From Thalassomonas haliotis (GTDB lineage Bacteria; Pseudomonadota; Gammaproteobacteria; Enterobacterales; Alteromonadaceae): a stretch of 64,000 nucleotides of DNA. The notes under the pieces were generated by a model. The model saw nothing but the letters and a program-made list of their open reading frames with translations, ran no database searches and had not been told where the DNA came from. The stretch lies in NCBI RefSeq assembly GCF_028657945.1, contig NZ_CP059693.1, forward strand, positions 4,526,001 to 4,590,000. Direction: 5' to 3'. Shown here piece by piece: positions 34,768 through 42,225 of the stretch; position 1 is the stretch's first letter; each line of letters opens with the position of its first letter. A program made the position numbers and the translations under genes.

Positions 34768-35727
34768 TTAAATAGCACCAGCAAGCCAGCCCATAACATT
34801 TAATAAAAATATTTCATTTTGCTCAGCCCCTTTAGATGCTAAACCTAATGTTTTTCCTGTTTTAGCATCTAGTTGAGACGAAAACATCATACCCTCAGCA
34901 AATACAGCTACTCGACCTTTACCAACCTCCAATACCGCGCCTTGACTCCAACCATGCATAGGCAATCTAGGGGTATCCGCATTTACTTGAAAAGGTACAT
35001 CTGGGACAATGGAAAAAGCCCCCTCACCAAGAGTTAATAATGAAGTAGCCTCAGGTGGCGCTTTAAAAGCTGAGCCGCCAAATGTTACAACCTGTTCTAT
35101 ACGATTAGGTTTAATAGTACTTTTAGTCATTTCAGTTAAAGCGGTAGGTAGATAAAAGTTTTGTTCTGCCTGACCCGCTCTAGAAGTAATAGTATGTTTA
35201 CCGAGCGTTTTGTCATTAGCACGAAACACCGCATTACCAACATGACCATTACTAAATTCAAAGCCAAATTTACCCGCTAAATTTTCAATGATTTTGGGAA
35301 ACGGGGTATGGTCTGCAACTAAAAAAAGCGAGCCGCCTTCCAATACCCATTCTGTAACACTTGAAACTTCTTCATTGGTTAATGCGTCAGTAAAAGGTGG
35401 GCTCCAGTCTTTTCTATTTTTATCCAACGCATTTGCGATAACTAAGATATCAGCACTATGCAGGCTGCCTGATGAAAAGCGACTCTTATTAGGTCGTACG
35501 GTATAACCATCACTTTCAAGAACTTGAACGAACGGTCTATATCGCCCATTTACTGTTAAAAAGTTATTGTGAGCTTCATCTATAAATACTACAGGGCTGT
35601 TTTTATTGGAAAAGGTTTTTCGGGTGTTTTGAGGTGTAAAATTTGGATCGGCTTGTTGAGAACTCTCGGAGCAAGAAAACAGTATAATCAAAATTATCCC
35701 AACAAAACTGACCTTAAAAAATCTCAT
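34768..35727 (-). CDS. Putative lipoprotein with GATase-like/DUF4350-type domain, cassette gene
   Basis: The 319-aa protein has a lipobox signal (IILIILFSCSES). The body shows FIDEAHNNF, SADILVIANAL, SSVTEWVLEGGSLFLVADHTPFP and GKGRVAVFAEGMMFSSQ, resembling the class I glutamine-amidotransferase-like fold found in DUF4350 and related envelope proteins. A catalytic triad is not evident. A 3' remnant of a paralogue is present at 23975-24091. Complete cassette; role unknown. Confidence 0.75.
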   Translation of the reverse strand: MRFFKVSFVGIILIILFSCSESSQQADPNFTPQNTRKTFSNKNSPVVFIDEAHNNFLTVNGRYRPFVQVLESDGYTVRPNKSRFSSGSLHSADILVIANALDKNRKDWSPPFTDALTNEEVSSVTEWVLEGGSLFLVADHTPFPKIIENLAGKFGFEFSNGHVGNAVFRANDKTLGKHTITSRAGQAEQNFYLPTALTEMTKSTIKPNRIEQVVTFGGSAFKAPPEATSLLTLGEGAFSIVPDVPFQVNADTPRLPMHGWSQGAVLEVGKGRVAVFAEGMMFSSQLDAKTGKTLGLASKGAEQNEIFLLNVMGWLAGAI

Positions 35728-35771
35728 TTACTATTCCCATATTGAATAACAGCACGAAACAACGCTAAATA

Positions 35772-35860
35772 TGCTAACGCTTTACATAATAGGAAAATAA
35801 TAGCTGTTTAGGAGCGAAGCGACTAGCTATTATTTTTCCTTATTTGTGAATTTGTTATAT
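35772..35860 (-). repeat. attC site
   Basis: R' TGCTAAC (35772-35778) and R'' GTTATAT (35854-35860), almost identical inside to the site at 26636. Confidence 0.9.
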
Positions 35861-35864
35861 GCAT

Positions 35865-36146
35865 TTATGGGATACCTATATCCCATAATTGTTCATTAGT
35901 TAAATATTCAACGGAACCATCTTTGGCAGTAGTTAAGCCCAAACAATACTTGTTAGAATTAAGACATTTTTCACTTCCTAACATGATTACAACTAACTCA
36001 CCTTTTTCATGTGGTTCAACCCAGACATTTTGGGTGAAAAGATGCTCACCAAGCTTTAATTTGACATCAATACAGGGTTTCAATTCACCAGCGATGAATT
36101 GCTCTCGAAAAACTTCTAATTTTGCATAAATGCTAGATTCATTCAT
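35865..36146 (-). CDS. Hypothetical cassette protein (93 aa)
   Basis: A short soluble protein (MNESSIYAKLEVFREQF...) with three Cys, no signal peptide and no recognised domain. The ATG at 36146 is close behind the attC junction. It is supported mainly by its position as the only frame filling a complete cassette. Confidence 0.7.
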   Translation of the reverse strand: MNESSIYAKLEVFREQFIAGELKPCIDVKLKLGEHLFTQNVWVEPHEKGELVVIMLGSEKCLNSNKYCLGLTTAKDGSVEYLTNEQLWDIGIP

Positions 36147-36151
36147 TTTGC

Positions 36152-36223
36152 ATATAACGCCTCGCTCACCAGAATTTTGGGAGCGCAGCGAGTAAAATTT
36201 CTGTGTGTAGCGACTTGTTATAC
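36152..36223 (-). repeat. attC site
   Basis: R' ATATAAC (36152-36158) and R'' GTTATAC (36217-36223). Interior AATTTTGGGAGCGCAGCGAG matches the site at 25615. Confidence 0.92.
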
Positions 36224-36224
36224 A

Positions 36225-36695
36225 TTAATTTTTCGCCTTACCGGCCTCTAATATTGGTAACCCTGCTTCTGTTGGAATATAAATTCGCTCACCGTTACCT
36301 TCGTGCAACCCTTTAATCCATATGTAACGCAAATAGGCTTCATTATTCTTCAGTGATTCTCCAATTATTTTATTTGCTTCAGCTGCTGCCTTAGCCCGTT
36401 CAATATCTGCTTGTCCTTCAGCTTTAGCTTGTACAATTTGAGCTTCTCCTTGAGCTTGAGCCAAAGTAATTCGAGCTTTAGCTTGCATTAATGCCGCTTG
36501 CTCCTTGGCTTTAGCTTCTTCGATTAATATTTGCTTACTCCATTCAGCCTCTTTTAACGCAGCTTTACCGCTCATTTCCATGCTATAAACTTTATATTTA
36601 GGCCACACCCATAATGTGACGGCAACAATTACAACAAATGACACTACTAAAAATACTAACCCACCAAATGCAATTGCATTTCTATTCGGATGCAT
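36225..36695 (-). CDS. Membrane-anchored SPFH/prohibitin-tail-like protein, cassette gene
   Basis: The 156-aa protein has one N-terminal membrane span (about 9-31). A long Ala/Glu/Lys/Gln coiled coil follows (KEAEWSKQILIEEAKAKEQAALMQAK...), then NNEAYLRYIWIKGLHEGNGERIYIPTEAGLPIL. The last part matches the region just after the coiled coil in SPFH/Band-7 proteins. The SPFH domain itself is absent, so this is a short membrane-coiled-coil relative. Phages and cassettes carry similar proteins. Function unknown. Confidence 0.78.
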   Translation of the reverse strand: MHPNRNAIAFGGLVFLVVSFVVIVAVTLWVWPKYKVYSMEMSGKAALKEAEWSKQILIEEAKAKEQAALMQAKARITLAQAQGEAQIVQAKAEGQADIERAKAAAEANKIIGESLKNNEAYLRYIWIKGLHEGNGERIYIPTEAGLPILEAGKAKN

Positions 36696-36715
36696 GAATC
36701 TGAACTCTCCTTAAT

Positions 36716-36772
36716 GTATAACGCTTGCAGCAACGGAGAGCATAGCGAATCCGTTGGCTGCACTTGTTAGAG
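36716..36772 (-). repeat. attC site
   Basis: R' GTATAAC (36716-36722) and R'' GTTAGAG (36766-36772), the shortest site here (57 bp). Confidence 0.85.
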
Positions 36773-36777
36773 CTACA

Positions 36778-37347
36778 TTACACACAACACTCGGCTCTTA
36801 CCTTGCGCGACCCACAATAACAATTATCACTGCTTTTCGTTTGCGCTTGAGCTAAACCTAATAAAGGCACATAAAGTAAGGTTTTATCATATTGTATTTG
36901 ATATATCTCTGTGGGATTTACAACAGCACCACCATTTTTTCTCAAAAACTCCAATTGCTCTTCTAACGCTATAAACTGATTTATGAATACATTATCTATA
37001 ATCGGCAAATATTTAGTAGGTAAACAATTATTAATTATTTGTTCATTTACACCGTTATCTGGGATGAAAATAATTTCTGTTACGTCATCAAAACTAGGAG
37101 GACTTACGCACAAAAATGATCCATCTTCAAGTTTAGCAACAGCATGACCAACAAGTTTTATAATAATATTTCCATAGAGCAATAGTTTCCAGCCAAACTG
37201 TATTTCACCACCATTATCTTTTAGAAAGTTTTTAACATTATTTAAGCAATAATCTTTTACTGCACGATCAATTGGAGAAATAGCAACATTCTCAGAAGGA
37301 GGCAACTCAATATTTAAATCTAAATCACAGGGTATGAAATATTGCAT
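36778..37347 (-). CDS. SEC-C motif protein, cassette gene (189 aa)
   Basis: The final 14 residues (NCYCGSRKVRAECC) form a SEC-C zinc-binding motif like that at the C-terminus of SecA, here attached to an unrecognised 170-aa domain. The body has two beta-rich stretches (WKLLLYGNIIIKLVGHAVAKLEDGSFLCV) and a helical region before the motif. SEC-C domains occur on many nucleic-acid- or protein-interacting proteins. The role is unknown. Starts at the ATG at 37347. Confidence 0.78.
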   Translation of the reverse strand: MQYFIPCDLDLNIELPPSENVAISPIDRAVKDYCLNNVKNFLKDNGGEIQFGWKLLLYGNIIIKLVGHAVAKLEDGSFLCVSPPSFDDVTEIIFIPDNGVNEQIINNCLPTKYLPIIDNVFINQFIALEEQLEFLRKNGGAVVNPTEIYQIQYDKTLLYVPLLGLAQAQTKSSDNCYCGSRKVRAECCV

Positions 37348-37360
37348 AGTTTCGCAGTAG

Positions 37361-37432
37361 CTCTAACGCTGCCAACACCGGAAAATTAGGAGCGCAGCGA
37401 GTAAATTTTCCGAGTGCTTGGCCTTGTTATAA
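37361..37432 (-). repeat. attC site
   Basis: R' CTCTAAC (37361-37367) and R'' GTTATAA (37426-37432). Confidence 0.9.
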
Positions 37433-37435
37433 ATA

Positions 37436-37870
37436 CTAGCCTCGTAATTGAGACGTTATAGAGTCTTGAATAGATTTTTCATATTCATCATCACTAACCA
37501 AATCAAGACATAATTCTTTTGTGCAATAGGAAACAAACTTTATCGGCTTGTTGTCCGAGTTTTTAGCTGTTAATTCATAAAGAGTATAGGAATTAAACTG
37601 ACTTTCATTGATCACAACCTCAGTAGAATTCTTCTTAAAATCAGCAGCCAAATCAACATTATTTAAACGGAAATTATAAAAATACATCGTATTTTTCGAG
37701 TCTTTGCAAGCATATATAATTGAAAACTCTTTAGACTGTATATCAGCCCTTGCCACACAACTGCTTGAGAGGACTAATTTATCAGGGAGAATATGTACAA
37801 CAATTCCATCTTGGCTAGATGCCGATGCTTGAAAAGCAAGAAGTAGAACTAAACCGATTAAAGTTTTCAT
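37436..37870 (-). CDS. Exported hypothetical protein, cassette gene (144 aa)
   Basis: A clear signal peptide (MKTLIGLVLLLAFQASASSQ) is followed by a 125-aa beta-rich domain with four cysteines (VLSSSCVARAD, YACKDS, SYCTKELC) likely to form disulfides in the periplasm. No family is recognised. Confidence 0.75.
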   Translation of the reverse strand: MKTLIGLVLLLAFQASASSQDGIVVHILPDKLVLSSSCVARADIQSKEFSIIYACKDSKNTMYFYNFRLNNVDLAADFKKNSTEVVINESQFNSYTLYELTAKNSDNKPIKFVSYCTKELCLDLVSDDEYEKSIQDSITSQLRG

Positions 37871-37887
37871 TGAATGATCCTTTGTAT

Positions 37888-37947
37888 TTATAACGCCTCA
37901 AACACCGGTGCGTCTTTTCCGCGTCCGAGTGCTTTGTCTTGTTAGCT
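37888..37947 (-). repeat. attC site
   Basis: R' TTATAAC (37888-37894) and R'' GTTAGCT (37941-37947), 60 bp, with GGTGCGTCTTTTCCGCGTCC inside. Confidence 0.88.
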
Positions 37948-37949
37948 GA

Positions 37950-38744
37950 TTATTGAAAGTGATGTTCACAAGTGTATCCCCACTCTTCTGTGTATGACAT
38001 ATAGCACTTTGCTCCTGGTACACCACAGATTCCACAATCCACTTCTATTTCATCTGAGTCATCGTTTTCACAAAGAGTACATTGATAGCCAGTACTAGAT
38101 TCATCGTTGGGGATCAATGTATTTTGGCCACACTCTGGACACTCAAGGCGTTGAAAATTGACATCCATAGAATCTTTGAGGCTAACCCCGCGAAAGGCTT
38201 CCTTTTGAGCATTGTCAGCCTCCTCAATAGCCTTTTTAACTTTAAATTCGTATGACTTGGCCAGCTCGTGAAAAGAGTCATAAGTATCCGAGTCCAAATA
38301 TTCGTCAAGATTGATAGCATGATGACTTTCGTTAAACTCATATACGGTTTTGACTAGACGTCCAATGGTTTCCTTTACCTCAACCACATCCATAGAAAAT
38401 TTGTAATGTTCGATACTATTACGAAGTTTTTTAACCCAATCTAGATCTCTACTAAACTCTTTCGTAATTTCTTTCCCTTCATTTTTCAGAAATTGAATAG
38501 CTTCAGGCAACCCGATTGTAAAAGAATCTTCGTTTAAATTTTTTGCGAACGGATTCTTGTATATTAATAATGGATGAGACTTGTAGACATAGTATTTGAA
38601 TAGAAGCTCTAAAAAATGAGAGAAGTGAAGGATACAAAACTTGTACGCCTTATCTTCACCTGCTTCACCCTCCTCATATTTCATCAATGCTTCATTTAGG
38701 CTATCTGTAGCATTTTCCAATAGATCTAACTCGTAATTTGCCAC
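37950..38744 (-). CDS. HEPN-like protein with C-terminal zinc ribbon, cassette gene
   Basis: The 264-aa protein starts at a GTG. Residues 1-170 are helical with the HEPN-type signature LRNSIEHYKF (R-N-x3-H) after KKFLHF-like helices (CILHFSHFLELLFKYYVY). The C-terminal 65 residues carry cysteine pairs CPECGQ, CTLC and CGICG plus a final CEHHF, giving one or two zinc ribbons. HEPN domains with an RxxxxH motif are often RNases in toxin and defence systems. The assignment is by motif, and the activity is inferred. Confidence 0.72.
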   Translation of the reverse strand: MANYELDLLENATDSLNEALMKYEEGEAGEDKAYKFCILHFSHFLELLFKYYVYKSHPLLIYKNPFAKNLNEDSFTIGLPEAIQFLKNEGKEITKEFSRDLDWVKKLRNSIEHYKFSMDVVEVKETIGRLVKTVYEFNESHHAINLDEYLDSDTYDSFHELAKSYEFKVKKAIEEADNAQKEAFRGVSLKDSMDVNFQRLECPECGQNTLIPNDESSTGYQCTLCENDDSDEIEVDCGICGVPGAKCYMSYTEEWGYTCEHHFQ

Positions 38745-38768
38745 TATGTTTCCTTGATTCTGTTGTTC

Positions 38769-38854
38769 AGCTAACGCCTTAAAAATAGGAATGTTACTGC
38801 GTTTTGGACGGAACGGCCAGCAGTAACATTTCCTTATTATTTAACTTGTTAGCT
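38769..38854 (-). repeat. attC site
   Basis: R' AGCTAAC (38769-38775) and R'' GTTAGCT (38848-38854), exact complements. The stem AATGTTACTGC/GCAGTAACATT is nearly perfect. Confidence 0.93.
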
Positions 38855-38856
38855 AT

Positions 38857-39423
38857 TCACCCACGATGTTTATTTATAACATTCAAATAGCCTTGAAAGT
38901 AATTGGGAGGTAAATAAGCGTAACTAAATACGTCAGTGTAACGAGTATTAAACCTCACCGAAACACCTTCCTTAGAGGCAAGCATTAAATCAGAATAACT
39001 AAAAGTAATGCCAACTACCTCACGATAATTACAAGCCCCAAACATGTTACCTGAGCAATGAACTACTTCTCTTGATATTTGAGTTGTATTAATAGGTACA
39101 CCACCCTTTAAGTTTGCACCATCATAAAATCTCCAATCGTTCGCAGTGTATTTCACTTCAAAATATAATTGGTGAGATTCAATTAGACTATCAAACTTCC
39201 CTATATCAGAACGCATGAAATACTTTTCTATATCAAGGTTTAAACCTCTTGTTACTGTATTACCTATATCAACACCAACAACTTTGATATGAGAATCAAA
39301 CTCGGTATTAGTAACTTTTGTTAAGCTTGCAATTTGTTCAGGAGAAAATTGATCAATTGGCGGAGCTGATGCACACGCTTGAACCAGTAAACAGGCGCAG
39401 ATTAAAAGAATATTTTTATACAA
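38857..39423 (-). CDS. Putative lipoprotein, first cassette of the right block
   Basis: The 188-aa protein starts at a TTG with GGAG 6 nt upstream and has a lipoprotein signal (ILLICACLLVQACASAPP). The soluble part has paired cysteines in VHCSGNMFGACNYRE and many Tyr/Phe near the C-terminus (TDVFSYAYLPPNYFQGYL). No family is recognised. It lies directly behind the leader promoter and is therefore probably the best expressed cassette. Confidence 0.78.
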   Translation of the reverse strand: MYKNILLICACLLVQACASAPPIDQFSPEQIASLTKVTNTEFDSHIKVVGVDIGNTVTRGLNLDIEKYFMRSDIGKFDSLIESHQLYFEVKYTANDWRFYDGANLKGGVPINTTQISREVVHCSGNMFGACNYREVVGITFSYSDLMLASKEGVSVRFNTRYTDVFSYAYLPPNYFQGYLNVINKHRG

Positions 39424-39458
39424 CTCAAACTCCGATGTTAATTGTGGGTAACTCTGAT

Positions 39459-39640
39459 AGCTAACAGCTATTTTAGCCGGAAAAAAACTGCATTTTCGGC
39501 AGAAGTATTGTCGACTAAATTATTATTAAATATTTTAACTTTACCTTTTTACTATTGTATCATCAATAAGTTATAAATTTGTGGCTTTTAAACCATCCGT
39601 TGAAAAGCGGGATTTTCCCTTATTTTAGGAAAAAAGACGG
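39459..39640 (-). promoter_or_regulatory. Leader of the right block: attI-like segment with conserved promoter
   Basis: The segment is homologous to 28615-28790, and the match ends at GTTAGCT (39459-39465). The conserved promoter is TTGATG (39561-39566) with TAAAGT (39538-39543) at 17-bp spacing, directed into the cassettes. The remaining 125 bp to the ABC permease gene contain no integrase gene or remnant that I can see. Confidence 0.65.
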
Positions 39641-39765
39641 CATTTAATTTGGCCTATATTGCTTGATATTACCCCGCACACATTAATACTCCCAGCGCCC
39701 TTGAATAACAGAAAAGTTAGCAAGTAACGGCTGACAAACGTTACACACTAATATTTTAAATAGCT

Positions 39766-41001
39766 TTAGTCACTTTGCAGGGCATCTATGGGATCGAGTT
39801 TCGATGCCTTAATCGCCGGATAAACCCCGAAGATAATGCCCACCATGGCACAAATGCTAAAAGATAAAACGATAGCACTCAGCGACCAGTAAACCGCCCA
39901 CTGGGAATACAGGGAGATCAGCTCCGACAACAAAATACCGAACACCACCCCGAGCAAACCGCCTAAAATAGAGATGGTAAAGCTCTCGGCAACAAACTGC
40001 AGCCGGATATCTTTTTGTGTCGCCCCAACCGCCCTTAACAGGCCGATTTCCTTGGTGCGCTCCAATACCGTCGCCAGCATAATATTCATAATGCCTATGC
40101 CCCCCACCAGCAAGGAAATACCGGCAACACAGGACATCACAATATTGAAGATCTGCTGGGTTTGCTTTTGCTGCGCCAGCAAGGCGGCGGGAATGGTAAT
40201 ATCAAAGTCGTCGACATCGTTATGACGGCGGTTAAGCAAGTGGTTGACCGCCTTGGCCGCTTCTATCGGGTCAACTTCTTTATTGACTTTAAACTTCAAG
40301 CTACTGACTTCACTAACCAATTGCTTGGCTGGAAATTTATGGATGGCGGCGCTGAGCGGGATAAACACCTGGTTTTGCTCACCGCCGAGTTTTATGCCCT
40401 GAAATTCTTCTTTTTTCAGAAACGGCGCTTCAAGCACTCCCACCACTTTAAACCACAAATGATTAATTTTAATATTCTGACCCACGGCATTGCCCAGGGG
40501 AAATAATTGCTTGGCGCTCGATGAACCCAGCACCGCCACCTGGGCAAAAGCCTGTTCATCTACGCTGTTAAGATAACGCCCCCGAAACAGGGCAAATTTA
40601 GACAATTCAAAAAAGCTGGCACTGACCCCAAGGGCATCGCCGTCGCTTTTCCCTTTGCCGCTGAAAATACTGTAGGTCTCTATCTCTTTTTGTGCGCTGA
40701 ACGACTCGATAAAAGGCAGGGCGCTCACCCCAATTTCCCCGTCCCGCAAATTCAGGCCCCGGGAATGTTTGCGCTGCTCTTTCAGCTCATTCTCCTCGAA
40801 GGTTTTTCCTGTCACTATCAGGTTATGCAGTCCCATGCTGTCAATCATATTCAGGGCTTCGCGCTCCGCCCCTTCACCGATATTGAGCATGGCAATTACC
40901 GCGCCCACGCCAAAAATCATCCCCAGCAGAGTCAGCAAGGTTCTCAGCTTATGCTGGGCAAGCTCCGCCAGGGTGTCTGCCAAAATAGCCATATACTTCA
41001 T
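39766..41001 (-). CDS. MacB-like ABC transporter permease
   Basis: The 411-aa protein has the MacB/FtsX topology: one N-terminal span (TLLTLLGMIFGVGAVIAML), a large periplasmic MacB_PCD domain (about 45-270), then three spans in the C-terminal FtsX domain with the GGIGIMNIMLATVLERTKEIGLLRAVGA signature. It is the last of five overlapping or abutting genes and pairs with the ATPase at 44364. MacB-type transporters drive mechanotransmission-coupled export of peptides, lipoproteins or drugs across the outer membrane. The substrate is unknown. Confidence 0.9.
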   Translation of the reverse strand: MKYMAILADTLAELAQHKLRTLLTLLGMIFGVGAVIAMLNIGEGAEREALNMIDSMGLHNLIVTGKTFEENELKEQRKHSRGLNLRDGEIGVSALPFIESFSAQKEIETYSIFSGKGKSDGDALGVSASFFELSKFALFRGRYLNSVDEQAFAQVAVLGSSSAKQLFPLGNAVGQNIKINHLWFKVVGVLEAPFLKKEEFQGIKLGGEQNQVFIPLSAAIHKFPAKQLVSEVSSLKFKVNKEVDPIEAAKAVNHLLNRRHNDVDDFDITIPAALLAQQKQTQQIFNIVMSCVAGISLLVGGIGIMNIMLATVLERTKEIGLLRAVGATQKDIRLQFVAESFTISILGGLLGVVFGILLSELISLYSQWAVYWSLSAIVLSFSICAMVGIIFGVYPAIKASKLDPIDALQSD

Positions 41002-42225
41002 TTATACGTCCTCTATCCTGATCAGGGCTATTTTCTGGTTTGCTTCCAGCCCGGAGAGCACTTCAACATGACTCAGGCTCGACTGTCCCACCGTGATATT
41101 ACGACGCCGGTACTCTCCCTCGGTAAACAGGTAAACATAAGGTTTGTTGTCTTCAATAAACACGCTTTGCAGCGGTACTATCATTTTATCCGCCCCCGGG
41201 GTCACGGTAATGCTGGCGCTGAGTTTACGACCCGGCACAAACAAATCCGCTTGCTGCTTATTTAAGCTAACCACCACTTCAAAATATTTTTGCGGATCGC
41301 CGCGTTTAATGGATGCAGGAAACGGCGCCACTGTCTCGATCACCCCGGCAAACGGCTTATCGCTAAAGGCGTTTAATACCAGGCTCACTTCCTGCCCAGC
41401 GCTTAAACCTATGGCTTCATGTTCAAAAACAAAAAGCCTGGCTTTCATTTCGCTGATATCCGGCAGTTCTGCAATTTTTTGTCCCGGCCACAGAGACTTC
41501 CCCGCCCTGGGCTTTTCACCGCGCCAATTGGTTTTATAGGTCAGCAAACCGTCGTGGGGGGCTTTAATTTCCAGCCGGGATAAACTTTCGCTTAACTGGG
41601 TGAGCTTACTGTTTTGCTGGGAGCGTTTCATTTCCAGCAGGCCGATATCCCCCTGTGAACTTTGCTCAAAGCTGTCTTTTTTCCATTTCAGGTAATGCTG
41701 TTTGGCGCCAAGAAAAACCGTATTTTGCAATGAGTCTAATATTTCCAGTTTGGAGCGGATGCGGATATCATCAATAGAAAACTGCTCGGCAAAGCCTTTC
41801 TCCTGAAACACAACGCCTATATCCTGGTTAATGGCGCTTAACTCCTGATCCAGGGCGGCAGACTTTTCTATAATGTCCTGCTCGGTGATCGACATATCAT
41901 TGTTTTTTTCCTCGCTTTCCCTTTGCATGGCTTCACCGTCAAAGCGGGCAATAATATCCCCGGCCTTGACCCGGGAATATTCCGGGGCCAGCCAGGCAAG
42001 GTTTTGGGGGCCACGGCCCCCCACGGGAGCACTGATCACCGTCGCTTTGGCGGCAAAAAGCTCTCCCCTGGCGGGCACTTTGACCTCAAACCTTTGTTTC
42101 TCCACCCGGTACAGATTGTCGCTGTTACTGCTTTGGCCGCAGCCGGTTAGCGTTATGCTTAGCAACACTATGCTTAAAAAGGTTAAGCGGAAACCAGCAC
42201 TCCCCTTTGCTAAATACCAGCTCAT
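41002..42225 (-). CDS. Periplasmic adaptor (HlyD/MacA-like) lipoprotein 3
   Basis: The 407-aa protein has a signal with lipobox (IVLLSITLTGCGQSS), a barrel-sandwich half-motif (APVGGR...VKAGDIIARFDG), a long coiled-coil hairpin (about 95-215), the second lipoyl half (LEIKAPHDGLLTYKTNWRGEKPRAGKSLWPGQKIAEL), and beta-barrel and membrane-proximal domains. It abuts the permease gene by zero bases and overlaps the upstream adaptor gene by 4 bp. It is one of three paralogous adaptors in the operon. Confidence 0.87.
   Translation of the reverse strand: MSWYLAKGSAGFRLTFLSIVLLSITLTGCGQSSNSDNLYRVEKQRFEVKVPARGELFAAKATVISAPVGGRGPQNLAWLAPEYSRVKAGDIIARFDGEAMQRESEEKNNDMSITEQDIIEKSAALDQELSAINQDIGVVFQEKGFAEQFSIDDIRIRSKLEILDSLQNTVFLGAKQHYLKWKKDSFEQSSQGDIGLLEMKRSQQNSKLTQLSESLSRLEIKAPHDGLLTYKTNWRGEKPRAGKSLWPGQKIAELPDISEMKARLFVFEHEAIGLSAGQEVSLVLNAFSDKPFAGVIETVAPFPASIKRGDPQKYFEVVVSLNKQQADLFVPGRKLSASITVTPGADKMIVPLQSVFIEDNKPYVYLFTEGEYRRRNITVGQSSLSHVEVLSGLEANQKIALIRIEDV

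Larger units (their letters stand above)
29954..39465 (-). mobile_element. Right integron cassette block (no integrase)
   Basis: Fourteen cassettes, all read on the minus strand and separated by attC sites with GTTRRRY-type cores, extend from the G/TT point at 39459-39465 to the attC at 29954. Lengths per cassette are about 0.3-1.1 kb. The sequence is A+T-rich relative to the flanks. No intI gene occurs next to the leader or anywhere else in the window. Confidence 0.92.

Noticed and set aside
39466..39765. Search for intI next to the right leader
   Set aside because: No frame of useful length and no tyrosine-recombinase motif on either strand; the permease gene begins directly after.
40690..41265. 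191-aa plus-strand frame within the ABC exporter operon
   Set aside because: It is antisense to the permease and adaptor genes, which have clear domain motifs.
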